From Candidatus Brevefilum sp. (GTDB lineage: Bacteria > Chloroflexota > Anaerolineae > Anaerolineales > Anaerolineaceae), in assembly GCA_019428905.1 (NCBI GenBank), contig JAHYJN010000017.1:1-50548 (forward strand): a stretch of DNA of 50,548 bases, given 5' to 3'. Below are positions 8,552 through 16,534 of the stretch, in pieces. The position numbers were made by a program, and so were the translations under genes. The first letter of the stretch is position 1, and the number at the start of each line of letters is the position of its first letter. A model generated the notes under the pieces. That model was not told the origin of the DNA. It saw only the letters and a list, made by a program, of their open reading frames with translations, and did not search any database.

Positions 8552-8715
8552 TGAGCTGATAGCTAATAGGAATCAGCTAATGGCTCATAGCTTATCTTTG
8601 ATCCCCTTGTTCTTCGAACTGGCGGGGACTTCGTGGTTGATAGGAATTAGCTAATAGCTCATAGGTCATAGTTGATAGTTGATGGTTGATAGTTGATGGC
8701 AATTTGTAGCCATGA
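8552..8715. repeat. Extended heptamer repeat region, left flank of second four-helix-bundle remnant
   Basis: Degenerate heptamers (GAGCTGATAGCTAATAGG, CAGCTAATGGCTCATAGC, TTAGCTAATAGCTCATAGG) lead into a cleaner run ATAGTTG, ATAGTTG, ATGGTTG, ATAGTTG at about 8668-8697. A GATCCCC...ACTTCGTGGTTGATAG segment matches the flank of the first remnant at 6138-6176. No gene is encoded here. Confidence 0.65.
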
Positions 8716-8716
8716 G

Positions 8717-9097
8717 CTATGATCTACTCATCAGTGATCTAATAAGTCCATTGATCATCTTAGCGATTTCATTGGATTGGCTTTCCAATTCTTGAAATTG
8801 GTTTAAGTTGATCCAATTACGCATTTCGAAGATTTCAAGCAGGGTTAATGTCTCGTAAAGCGAACCCCTAGCGATATAAAGAAAATGGATAAACTACTTG
8901 TGGGATAATCGACCTTTCCCTTCAGCGATGTTCATCGGTATTGAAGTAACAGCCGCTTCTAATTGCTCAATTAGTCGATAATGCTTCCGAGTGGTTTCCA
9001 GAATATCAACCACGTCAATCACATGATTGGCAAATATCATACGTTATTGCCATACCTGCATATCCTTATGAGCTAATTGCCCTTCGTGTTTTTCCAT
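8717..9097 (-). pseudogene. Four-helix-bundle (S23/IVS-type) protein gene, second decayed copy
   Basis: It starts with ATG at 9097 (MEKHEGQLAHKDMQVWQ, then a stop), shifts frame and continues ANHVIDVVDILETTRKHYRL, EAAVTSIPMNIAEGKGR. An in-frame TAG at LSHK*FIHF is followed by FLYIARGSLYETLTLLEIF and a final helix ending IRSLMSRS. It is clearly homologous to the copy at 6185-6604 (shared RKHYRL, AVTSIPMNIAEG, ARGSLYETLTLLEIF, NEIAKM). At least one frameshift near 9045 and one nonsense codon near 8897 make it non-functional unless recoded. It interrupts the dehydratase-nucleotidyltransferase gene order and is framed by heptamer repeats on both sides. Confidence 0.8.
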
Positions 9098-9105
9098 CTC
9101 TTGTT

Positions 9106-9137
9106 CCTATGAGCTATCAGCTATGAGCTATCAGCTA
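9106..9137. repeat. Heptamer repeat array (AGCTATC/AGCTATG)
   Basis: TATGAGC TATCAGC TATGAGC TATCAGC TATTACC runs between the start of the second four-helix-bundle remnant and the stop codon of the dehydratase gene. It matches the array at 6600-6646. Confidence 0.75.
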
Positions 9138-10133
9138 TTACCTCTGATATTTTCCCGGCCGATATGCATCAATATGCTCCGCAATCCACGCCACCGTCTG
9201 GCGCAAGCCTGTCTCCAGGTCGATGGTGGGGGTCCAGCCCAGGATTTGTGCGGCTTTGCTGTTATCGGAAAGCAAGCGGGTCACCTCTGATTTATCGGGA
9301 CGCATACGGACCTCCTGCTGGATGATAGGCAGTTGCGTGCCGGTGATCTTGAAAACCATGTCGATGATGTCCTGGATGGTCACATCTTCGCCGGTACCCA
9401 GGTTGAACAGGTCACCTTCAACGCCGATAGCCTCACCAGCTTTGAGGAAACCGGCCACCGTGTCATCCATGAAGGTGAAATCACGTCGGGTATCCAGCCG
9501 GCCGATGTGCAGCTGATCGCGCGTCAGCACCTGGCTGATGATGGTGGGGATTACCGCCCGGGCGGATTGGCGCGGGCCGTAAGTGTTGAAGGGGCGCACG
9601 GTCACTACAGGCAAGTCGTAGGCGGAGTAGAAGGATTCGGCCAGCTTGTCGGCACCGATCTTGCTGGCGGAATAGGGGGACTGCCCCTGCAGGGGATGCC
9701 CCTCATCGATCGGCACCCGTAGGGCGCTGCCGTAGACCTCACTGGTGGAGGTGTGCACCAGGCGCGGGATGCCCAGGTCGCGCGCAGCCAGCAGAATGTT
9801 GAGCGTGCCCATCACGTTGGTCTCCACGACCTCGGTGGGGTGCAGGTAGGAATAGGGGATGGCGATCAGCGCGCCGAGGTGGAAGATCAAGTCAACACCT
9901 TCAACCGCCCGGCGGACGGCATCCTGGTCTCGCAGGTCGCCGGCAATGATTTCAACCCCATCCAGAATCGGCTCCGGCAGATAAGCTAGCAAACCAATAT
10001 CGGCGCGGGAGGTGTAGCGCACAAAGGCGCGCACCGTAGCGCCCCGCGTTGCCAGGGCTTCAACCAGGTGGCTGCCGATAAAGCCCCCAGCACCAGTAAC
10101 CAGGATTTTGTGGATTGACCAGTCAAATGCCAA
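9138..10133 (-). CDS. LegB-like NAD-dependent sugar-nucleotide 4,6-dehydratase (SDR)
   Basis: The 331-aa extended SDR has the NAD-binding ILVTGAGGFIGSHL (11-24), HLGALIAIPYSY, and the catalytic Ser/Thr-Tyr-Lys in HTSTSEVYG and SPYSASKIGADK, then RPFNTYGPRQSARAVIPT. The last stretch and GALIAIPYSY are strongly reminiscent of LegB (4,6-dehydratase of legionaminate synthesis); GDP-mannose 4,6-dehydratase and UDP-glucose epimerase families are more distant options. It would make the 4-keto-6-deoxy substrate for the aminotransferase. The start is a TTG with AAGGA nine bases upstream. Only 5 bp separate it from the stop of the permuted sugar transferase upstream. No NeuB-type or CMP-transferase gene is visible, so full nonulosonate synthesis is not shown. 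Confidence 0.85.
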   Translation of the reverse strand: MAFDWSIHKILVTGAGGFIGSHLVEALATRGATVRAFVRYTSRADIGLLAYLPEPILDGVEIIAGDLRDQDAVRRAVEGVDLIFHLGALIAIPYSYLHPTEVVETNVMGTLNILLAARDLGIPRLVHTSTSEVYGSALRVPIDEGHPLQGQSPYSASKIGADKLAESFYSAYDLPVVTVRPFNTYGPRQSARAVIPTIISQVLTRDQLHIGRLDTRRDFTFMDDTVAGFLKAGEAIGVEGDLFNLGTGEDVTIQDIIDMVFKITGTQLPIIQQEVRMRPDKSEVTRLLSDNSKAAQILGWTPTIDLETGLRQTVAWIAEHIDAYRPGKYQR

Positions 10134-10138
10134 ATGCG

Positions 10139-11779
10139 TTATTCCTTTCGATCTTGCTCTAGCTTTAAGCGGGCTTTATTAATGCGGCTGCGGGCACCTT
10201 GCACATCATTCACTCGTAATAGATCATCCAGTTCCCCCAATAAGTCAGTCAGTGCCTGAGGGGTGGTGAGCGGGGATGGATGAGGTATATGATGGTTAAA
10301 GAACCCTGACGCGTTGACCAAATTGCGAAAATCGATCACCTGCACACCAGCGGCTTCACAATGGGCAAGGATCTTCTTGCGGCGCCAGGTTGAAACCTTG
10401 TCTATGGCAAAGATAATCACGCCGACCCCGTATTGTTGGACGAGCGCGGGCAGGTCTGCCGCTTTGCCCAACACGGGTGAACCATCAATAATCATGTCAT
10501 CCTTATAGATATCATCATCAACAAACCCTACAATTGTAAACACTTTATCGAGGTAACCATGCTGGATATACCAGGAAGTCTTGATACCCACCTCACCTGC
10601 CCCCAGGATGATTACCGGTTCACCGACCTGCCCACCTTTGCCGCGCAGCTTGAGCCAGCGGGCAGCCATGCCAGTCAGGACTCGTTCTCGATAACGGACG
10701 ATAACAAAACCGATGAAAGACAGTACAGCAATCAAGATTAATATGGCCAGTGGGATTCGGGCTGGAAGCAGGTTGAAAGCATTCAATATGCCAATCACAA
10801 TGGCCGTGATCCCCACTGAAATACCAATATCGATCACCGCTTCAGCGCGGGAGTAGCGCCACACGATCCGGTTAAGGCCAAAAATCACATTGGTAAAACT
10901 GAACCCAAGGGCAATCAGGAAGGCAAACACCAACGTTGGTCTAACCCCGATATCAAGGGGCATTGAAAGGCGCCATATCAGGATAGATACCGACGTTGTG
11001 ATAATTGCGACGAGCAAATCGATCATGAACCAGTTCAAAAAGCCATACATGAAGCTGATCAGCGGACCCTTGTCCAGAACATCTTGATTAATTCGTTTTT
11101 TACGGATGTGAGGGATCAACGCAATAAACGTTAGAAAGATGATATCGAGATCATTGATAATATTGCGTTGCTGTAAATAGTCCAGATCGAGCCGAAGTTT
11201 GAAGGGGATGATGTTCTGGAGGTAATCCGCTTTGGTGTTGGAAGAAGAGATTTTCTCCTCCTCATCAAAAAACATCAGGGATGCCGGGCTGGTCATCCCC
11301 GGGTTGACCTGGATATATTTTTCCTGCAGCGCAACCGGCCAATCAGCAAACAATTCGGGGTCCTCCGGGCGCGGCCCAACCAAACTCATCTGCCCCAGGA
11401 ACACATTCCAAAATTGCGGTAGTTCATTGAGCTTGGTATCTCGCAGCCAACGACCGGCTTTGGTTACCCGTGGATCCTCCTGAATAGTCAGACGGGAGCC
11501 GTTATAACTTTCAGGTGTTTCGTACATTGTTCGAAATTTCAGGATCTTGATTGTCTTACCACCCTTACCAACCCGGTCAGCGTGGTAAAAAACAGGCCCT
11601 TGTGAATCGCGTTTAATAATGGCAGCTATCACAAGCAGTAAAGGCCACAACACAAGCAACGCGATTAATGAAACAGCGATGTCAAGAACTCGCCGGGCAA
11701 ATTTATCAAGGGGAATTAACCATCTGGGAATGGAGCGGGTTGTCATTGGATTAAATCTCGAGTTAGTGCGTAACCCCAT
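10139..11779 (-). CDS. Sugar transferase with inverted domain order (transferase, membrane helices, CoA_binding_3)
   Basis: The 546-aa product begins with a complete sugar transferase (about 27-225: membrane helix 31-54, [37 protein letters not shown]). It continues with four hydrophobic helices (about 243-363) and ends in a Rossmann-like domain starting [12 protein letters not shown] (389-400) with GFVDDD. The usual order is helices, nucleotide fold, transferase (as at 4737-6110), so this is a swapped arrangement. The catalytic Asp of the Asp-Glu pair is Asn here (Asn118-Glu119). SD AAGGA lies eight bases before the ATG. It may start a repeat unit, or the C-terminal half may bind a nucleotide sugar to control the first half; both are inference. 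Confidence 0.85.
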   Translation of the reverse strand: MGLRTNSRFNPMTTRSIPRWLIPLDKFARRVLDIAVSLIALLVLWPLLLVIAAIIKRDSQGPVFYHADRVGKGGKTIKILKFRTMYETPESYNGSRLTIQEDPRVTKAGRWLRDTKLNELPQFWNVFLGQMSLVGPRPEDPELFADWPVALQEKYIQVNPGMTSPASLMFFDEEEKISSSNTKADYLQNIIPFKLRLDLDYLQQRNIINDLDIIFLTFIALIPHIRKKRINQDVLDKGPLISFMYGFLNWFMIDLLVAIITTSVSILIWRLSMPLDIGVRPTLVFAFLIALGFSFTNVIFGLNRIVWRYSRAEAVIDIGISVGITAIVIGILNAFNLLPARIPLAILILIAVLSFIGFVIVRYRERVLTGMAARWLKLRGKGGQVGEPVIILGAGEVGIKTSWYIQHGYLDKVFTIVGFVDDDIYKDDMIIDGSPVLGKAADLPALVQQYGVGVIIFAIDKVSTWRRKKILAHCEAAGVQVIDFRNLVNASGFFNHHIPHPSPLTTPQALTDLLGELDDLLRVNDVQGARSRINKARLKLEQDRKE

Positions 11780-11879
11780 ATATTCATTCCTTAATACTTT
11801 TAATCATGTTCTACCATTAATCAAGGTCGTTAATTGACGAACATCTTAGTCTTATGATTATTTTAACATAGCTCAGCGT

Positions 11880-13064
11880 CTATGGTTCAAGTGTTTGAGC
11901 TTGGCGCACAACCACCCAACGTCCACCTTCGATCCAATCACCCGCACCTAGGTCATTCCAAGCCCGTAAATCTTCGATAGATGTAATGTATTCAGCGGCA
12001 AGATCGCTTAAGGAGATGCCTTCCTCTAGGTACATTGGAGCCAAAGGCGGCAGGTCGGGCAATACGGCGCAGCCCATACACACGACAATGTGATCACCTA
12101 ACTGAACGATGCGGAACGCCAACCCATTAATGAACCACAGAACATCTACGGTGGTATTGTATTGATTGGCAATGGCCGTGAGGGTTTCTTGCGCTTGGAT
12201 TTCATGGATCAAAAGCTGATAATCCCGGTCCCCAAAAGGCGTTTTTATGCCTGGACCAGGGGTGGCGGTTGGGACAATGGTGGGGGTGGGCGTCAGGGAG
12301 GGTGTGGGTTGTGGCGTGGGCGTGCTAGTCGCTTGTTGGAGCAAAGTTTCTGTCAGGGCAAGGCCGGTGACGAAGGGGGCCCGCGTTTGGGAGACAGGTT
12401 GAAAAGTCTGTTCCAGTTCTGCCAACCTGTCAGCAGTCTCAGCTGGCAGCTCACCGAAGGCATCAGCCACCAGATACCACAACCAGGCAGTTTGGCTGTT
12501 TTTTCGCTGGTAGGCTTCATCACCACGGTCAAGGAGAGTCTCCTGGTTTACCTCGGCACCTATCAGAGCGAGGCGGCTGCGTTCGATCAGCTCGTCCTTT
12601 TCCAACAGGCGGGTCTCATCCATCGCCAGCGCCCAGGAAAAGTTGGCAAACCCCTCCTCTATCCGGCCGAGGGGGTTATTGGGCCGCTGACGGTTGAAAG
12701 CTTGAAAAGCGCCAATCGCCCGTTGATAATCGCCCTGCAGGCAGTAAGCCCTACCGAGAAGATAATCGGTGTAAGGATTGTTGGGCGGGCGGGCTGAGGC
12801 CTGTTCTAACAAGTCAACGGCCTGCGCCAGGCCTTCGTTCATGGGAAGCGCGGTCAGGATGGGCAGAATACAGGTGAAATGATCGGCATGTTCAGTCGCG
12901 TTCGTCTGGATATAGTCCTCGAGCAAACGGCCGGCACGCGCCTGCCGCGAGAGCTCAATTGCTGAAGGTATGACAGCCCAGCCTATCACACTGAGGATGA
13001 TCAATCCCGTCCCAATCAGGGTTGAGGGGGAAAAGAGCCAGTTTTTGAGTTTTTTGGGATTCAT
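11880..13064 (-). CDS. Membrane-anchored TPR/LysM protein
   Basis: The 394-aa protein has one N-terminal membrane helix (about 15-33), TPR-like repeats in the middle (YLLGRAYCLQGDYQRAIGAF and neighbours, about 100-165), a Thr/Pro-rich linker (TSTPTPQPTPSLTPTPT, about 246-270) and two LysM-like repeats near the C-terminus (LLIHEIQAQETLTAIANQY and the degenerate LEEGISLSDLAAEY). LysM binds N-acetylglucosamine polymers such as peptidoglycan. Topology suggests an outside-facing protein that links the polymer machinery to the wall. It sits between the Wzz gene and the sugar transferase on the same strand. No Shine-Dalgarno is obvious. The family is common in Chloroflexota; the exact role is unknown. 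Confidence 0.75.
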   Translation of the reverse strand: MNPKKLKNWLFSPSTLIGTGLIILSVIGWAVIPSAIELSRQARAGRLLEDYIQTNATEHADHFTCILPILTALPMNEGLAQAVDLLEQASARPPNNPYTDYLLGRAYCLQGDYQRAIGAFQAFNRQRPNNPLGRIEEGFANFSWALAMDETRLLEKDELIERSRLALIGAEVNQETLLDRGDEAYQRKNSQTAWLWYLVADAFGELPAETADRLAELEQTFQPVSQTRAPFVTGLALTETLLQQATSTPTPQPTPSLTPTPTIVPTATPGPGIKTPFGDRDYQLLIHEIQAQETLTAIANQYNTTVDVLWFINGLAFRIVQLGDHIVVCMGCAVLPDLPPLAPMYLEEGISLSDLAAEYITSIEDLRAWNDLGAGDWIEGGRWVVVRQAQTLEP

Positions 13065-13644
13065 TGTTAAATTGAAAACTAAATCTTATAGATTTTCGAT
13101 GGTAGAACTTAGTAAGGAGAGTTTAATCGATTGAACTTAGTTCTTAAAATTTACGATCTAAGTTTTATAACCTACCAACGATGTTCTAAGTCCTGTCTGA
13201 ACTACATTTAATTTATTGGATAATATGCTAATATTTTTTCATGCTTGGTGACCAACGTTCCTTGGCTATATCAAAAGCAGGAAACCTTCCAGATAATAAG
13301 TAAACACAGCCTAGGCACGCTCCGCCCTTCCGACATTCGTCAGATAATTTTCGTCCAAGTAATTGTGAGTCAGGAAGTTGTTTTACTCCTGACTTATGTG
13401 CCAAAACGTCTTATAGACAATCCGAGCCACAAAATCCGTTATTTTAAAATACGATGCTTAATCTCTCCGATAAGACATAGCTGATAAAGTTAGCATATAA
13501 AAATTTGTTGGTCAAGCATCCAAGATCACATGCAAAACTCAGACAGTAATTTTATCATAAACATGATGTTCATCCCACCTGACCGCCTTGAGGTTGGATA
13601 CCCAACTAAAGGAATGAGATTTTAGATCCATTATTGAGGAAAAT
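13065..13644. other. Intergenic stretch without recognised gene
   Basis: About 580 AT-rich bp between the Wzz and LysM genes. GAACTTAG/CTAAGTT-like words recur near 13110-13190 without strict periodicity. A perfect 8-bp inverted repeat (AGTCAGGA...TCCTGACT, 13368-13394) has no T-run, so it is not a convincing terminator. Open frames here lack ribosome binding sites and family resemblance. Confidence 0.4.
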
Positions 13645-13748
13645 TGTAACAACTCAGCGTGCAAGGGAAAGGGGGGTGTGGTGCAGCGTTTTCCCCGCCG
13701 TACCACACCCCCCCACCATTCAGCGTTAGGGTTGCCTGAGCAGTGACA
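13645..13748. repeat. Roughly 100-bp palindromic interspersed element, copy 1
   Basis: The element has imperfect terminal inverted repeats (TGTAACAACTCAG at the left, TGTCACTGCTCAG read inward from the right, 10 of 13 identical). Inside is a perfect 12-bp inverted repeat, GGGGGGTGTGGT (13671-13682) and ACCACACCCCCC (13702-13713). A second copy lies at 33590-33679 and a half copy at about 49554-49584. It ends a few bases from the Wzz stop codon, so in RNA it could act as a 3' stem. It encodes no protein and looks like a REP/MITE-class element. Confidence 0.7.
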
Positions 13749-13753
13749 CAATA

Positions 13754-15037
13754 TTATTGTTTGTTTGTAACCTCAATTTCATTCGACTCATCCGGCATCT
13801 GCCACCAATCAACCACAACCACTGCAGCCAAACCTAAAATAGCACCAATTAAGATGCCAATCACCATATTGCGATTTGTGTTGTGTGATACCTTATTCCC
13901 TGGGTCAGGAACGGAGGCTGAACTAACCAAGCGAACATAACCATGGTCTCTTTCTGGCATTGAAACACGGATTTCATCATTCTTCAAAGCCAAAATTTCA
14001 TAGACGCTTTCTATTCGTTCATAATCCGCCCTTAACCGAGCCTTTACATTTTCCTGCGATTGAATTTGCGCCTGCAGAGAAGTGATCTCTGAATTTAATG
14101 TGTCTTCAACAGAAGACAAATTAAGTAATCGCTCATCGATCACATCAATCCAGTTTTCAATCAACAATACAAATTCTCCAACGGTTGCTATCCCAGTTTC
14201 ACCAGAGAGATCAACATTGATTTGTAACGGTGTAACCGATTCAGATTCACTTGTAATCGGAATAGTGAAGATCCTAGATTGAATCAAATATAAGCTTAAA
14301 CGATAACTGGAGTCCAATACATCTTCTGGTGATTCAAATGCAAGTTGGTTTAGCAAGATTTGACTGTCTGCTCGGGCTTGTTGTAAAACTCTGATCGATC
14401 GCAAGGTCTCAACTTGGGAAGCTAGAAGAGAACTGAGTTGATTTTTCAGGAGGCTAAGCGTATTCTCTGCTTCAAAATCGATCAACCTCTGCCCAGCATC
14501 TTCTAATTGGTTGTTAAATAATTCAGTTTGTAAATCAAAATAAGTGATCAGATCAGGTGCGTACCCATAAAAGGATCGATTGATTTCGTCAATGGACAGG
14601 TCAGCCCATGTGTTAGCAATCAGTGCCGATTTTTCCCGTTCTTTTGTTGTTACAATCAACGTTACCAGCTGACCTCGCTCACCAATTTCGACACCCAAAC
14701 TGCTATTTCTAAACTGATTGAGCGTGCAATTTTGATTAGTAGGGCAATCCCAAAGATCAAACAACGCTGATGCAATCTTGTCATTTTGAACAAGACTCTG
14801 GAGAGCGCCTTCAGAGGGATCTGACTGATTGGGCCTCAAATCCTGACCAGTAAAATCCACTTCATAAGCTGGCTCCACCAATGCTAAAATGGCTTTCGCT
14901 TCATAGAGATCTGGTAAATTCGAAGAATAAATGTAAACACCCAACCCAATCAGAACAGCTGGGATCAACACCCAATACCACTTCCTGAGAATATTTTTTA
15001 TCAGTTTACGCAGATCAATCTCAAAGTAATCGTCCAT
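13754..15037 (-). CDS. Wzz/PCP-type polysaccharide chain-length determinant
   Basis: The protein (427 aa from the preferred ATG at 15037) has the polysaccharide co-polymerase layout: a membrane helix near the N-terminus (YWVLIPAVLIGLGVYIY, about 18-36), a YEAKAILAL segment opening the Wzz domain, long coiled-coil-prone periplasmic helices, and a second helix near the C-terminus (MVIGILIGAILGLAAVVVV, about 390-410) preceded by a proline-containing VPDPGNK stretch. It would set polymer length with a Wzy polymerase. No Walker-type tyrosine kinase domain is fused. GGAG six bases upstream supports ATG 15037 over 15049. It is the first gene of the visible minus-strand locus. Confidence 0.85.
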   Translation of the reverse strand: MDDYFEIDLRKLIKNILRKWYWVLIPAVLIGLGVYIYSSNLPDLYEAKAILALVEPAYEVDFTGQDLRPNQSDPSEGALQSLVQNDKIASALFDLWDCPTNQNCTLNQFRNSSLGVEIGERGQLVTLIVTTKEREKSALIANTWADLSIDEINRSFYGYAPDLITYFDLQTELFNNQLEDAGQRLIDFEAENTLSLLKNQLSSLLASQVETLRSIRVLQQARADSQILLNQLAFESPEDVLDSSYRLSLYLIQSRIFTIPITSESESVTPLQINVDLSGETGIATVGEFVLLIENWIDVIDERLLNLSSVEDTLNSEITSLQAQIQSQENVKARLRADYERIESVYEILALKNDEIRVSMPERDHGYVRLVSSASVPDPGNKVSHNTNRNMVIGILIGAILGLAAVVVVDWWQMPDESNEIEVTNKQ

Positions 15038-15049
15038 GGGGGTCTCCAT

Positions 15050-15452
15050 AAAATATGAGCAAAACTTGATCGTTAACTTATCAACAGATAAGCCGCAGAT
15101 ATATATCCTATTGTTTAACTTGGCGATTATACCATAATATCTATACGCTGATTTTATCCCTATTTAATCATCAGGTCGATCGCAAGGACATAAAATCACT
15201 ACCTCTTACAAGAATTTTGTGTCAACATACCAAAGGAGCGATGATCTATTCTACATAGATGACGTTGCATAATCGATTTTTTTGTCATCAAATCGATAGA
15301 AAAAATATCATCGTCTAACCATTTGCTTTTAAATATCAAGCCCAACCAGGCATTAAACCTTTCCGCTGCACAACTGCCTAGCTGGGAGATCCTCCTTCCA
15401 CGATTGATAGGCAGAACAGCCTGCCTCACACAGAATCTCCCACCCTCCCCAA
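15050..15452. other. Divergent intergenic region upstream of the polysaccharide locus
   Basis: This roughly 400-bp AT-rich region separates the minus-strand Wzz gene from the plus-strand LysM lipoprotein gene. A minus-strand TATAAT (15126-15131 read in reverse) could be a -10 box for the polysaccharide locus, but no good -35 accompanies it. Small frames at 15199-15607 on the minus strand have random-looking composition. Confidence 0.35.
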
Positions 15453-15482
15453 TTGTTCGCCTCAATCCATTGCGGGTATAAT
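15453..15482 (+). promoter_or_regulatory. Sigma-70-type promoter placed for a leaderless start
   Basis: TTGTTC (15453-15458), an 18-bp spacer and a perfect TATAAT (15477-15482). The ATG of the lipoprotein gene is only 6 nt after the -10 box, so transcription should begin at or next to the start codon. Confidence 0.65.
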
Positions 15483-15488
15483 GCCGGC

Positions 15489-16505
15489 ATGCGCAAAACA
15501 CTGCTGGTCACGCTGGTTTTTCTGGTTCTGGCGGGCATCCTGCTGGGGGCCTGCGCGCCGAGCGCACCCGTCGTCATCCTCACGGCAACCCCCACCCTGG
15601 ATGGCACGCTGCGCCCCTACCCCTCTCCTACCGCCACCCACACGCCCTTACCGACAGATTACGTCAGCCCGACGCCCTCACCGACCGTCACCCCCACGCC
15701 GACCCCCGTCTATTACGAGGTGCTTGAAGGGGATGATATGTTCAGCATCGGCTGGCGCTTCAACGTCAGCCCATATCAAATTATGACCGCCAACCCCACC
15801 ATCAACCCCCGCGCCATGGGTGTCGGCACCTCCCTGCTGATCCCGATCACCCCTAACCCGAATCCCACTGAAACCCCGATGGTGGAACTCACCCCCACCG
15901 CCACCCCCGTGTTCTCAGCCTTGCCAGCGCCCGACTGCTATCCCGATGCGCTGGGCGGACTGTGGTGCTTTGTGCTGGTGGAAAACGACCAGGATGAACC
16001 CGTTGAAAATCTCACGGGTGTCGTGACCCTGCGCTACGGCGAGGAAACGCGGCGCGAGTCTGCCATCCTGCCCCTCAACCTGCTCCCACCTGGCACCTCC
16101 CTCCCGCTGATCGCCTACTTCCAACCGCCGATCCCAGCCGCTTTCACAGTCTCAGCCCGGGTGGATTTCCTGCTGCCGGTCATGCCCGGCAACCAGCGCT
16201 ACCTGCCAGTTAGCATGCAAGATCAGCTCATCAAGCTGGGCCAAGATGGACAGATGGCAACGGTCAGCGGCTGGCTGACCCTGGCCGCCAACCAGCCTGC
16301 GACACGCTATCTATGGGTCAATGCCACCGCCTTCGATCAGGACGGTCATGTGGTCGCTGTGCGGCGTTGGGACAGCCCGAACCAATTATCGGCTGGTGAG
16401 CGCATCCCCTTTGAGGTATTCCTGTACAGCCTGGGTGGACCCATCGACCGGGTGGAACTGCTGGTCGAAGCCCAGCCGGTGATCGAGCCCCAGGACGAAA
16501 ACTAA
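15489..16505 (+). CDS. LysM-domain lipoprotein
   Basis: From ATG 15489 the product (338 aa) has a lipoprotein signal (KTLLVTLVFLVLAGILLGAC, lipobox Cys at about 21), a Thr/Pro linker (TPTPSPTVTPTPTP type), one LysM domain (YYEVLEGDDMFSIGWRFNVS through LLIPI, about 77-122), another TP linker and an unknown C-terminal domain rich in beta-strand pattern. It is likely anchored in the membrane with LysM binding wall glycan. An upstream TTG at 15453 would give a longer frame but coincides with the -35 box, so ATG 15489 is chosen and there is no leader. folP follows after 29 bp, probably in the same transcript. Confidence 0.8.
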   Translation: MRKTLLVTLVFLVLAGILLGACAPSAPVVILTATPTLDGTLRPYPSPTATHTPLPTDYVSPTPSPTVTPTPTPVYYEVLEGDDMFSIGWRFNVSPYQIMTANPTINPRAMGVGTSLLIPITPNPNPTETPMVELTPTATPVFSALPAPDCYPDALGGLWCFVLVENDQDEPVENLTGVVTLRYGEETRRESAILPLNLLPPGTSLPLIAYFQPPIPAAFTVSARVDFLLPVMPGNQRYLPVSMQDQLIKLGQDGQMATVSGWLTLAANQPATRYLWVNATAFDQDGHVVAVRRWDSPNQLSAGERIPFEVFLYSLGGPIDRVELLVEAQPVIEPQDEN

Positions 16506-16534
16506 CCATTGAACAACCACTGCCGAGGGATGTT

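Noticed and set aside
6643-10133. Complete legionaminic acid pathway
   Set aside because: Only dehydratase, aminotransferase and a nucleotidyltransferase are present; NeuB/LegI, LegG, LegH and LegF are absent from the window.
12162-12797. Plus-strand frame of 211 codons inside the LysM gene
   Set aside because: It is antisense to a gene with clear TPR and LysM features.
13368-13394. Perfect 8-bp inverted repeat as a terminator
   Set aside because: No T-run follows on either strand and no gene ends nearby.
15199-15607. Two overlapping minus-strand frames
   Set aside because: Composition is random, one overlaps the leaderless lipoprotein start, and no homology is apparent.
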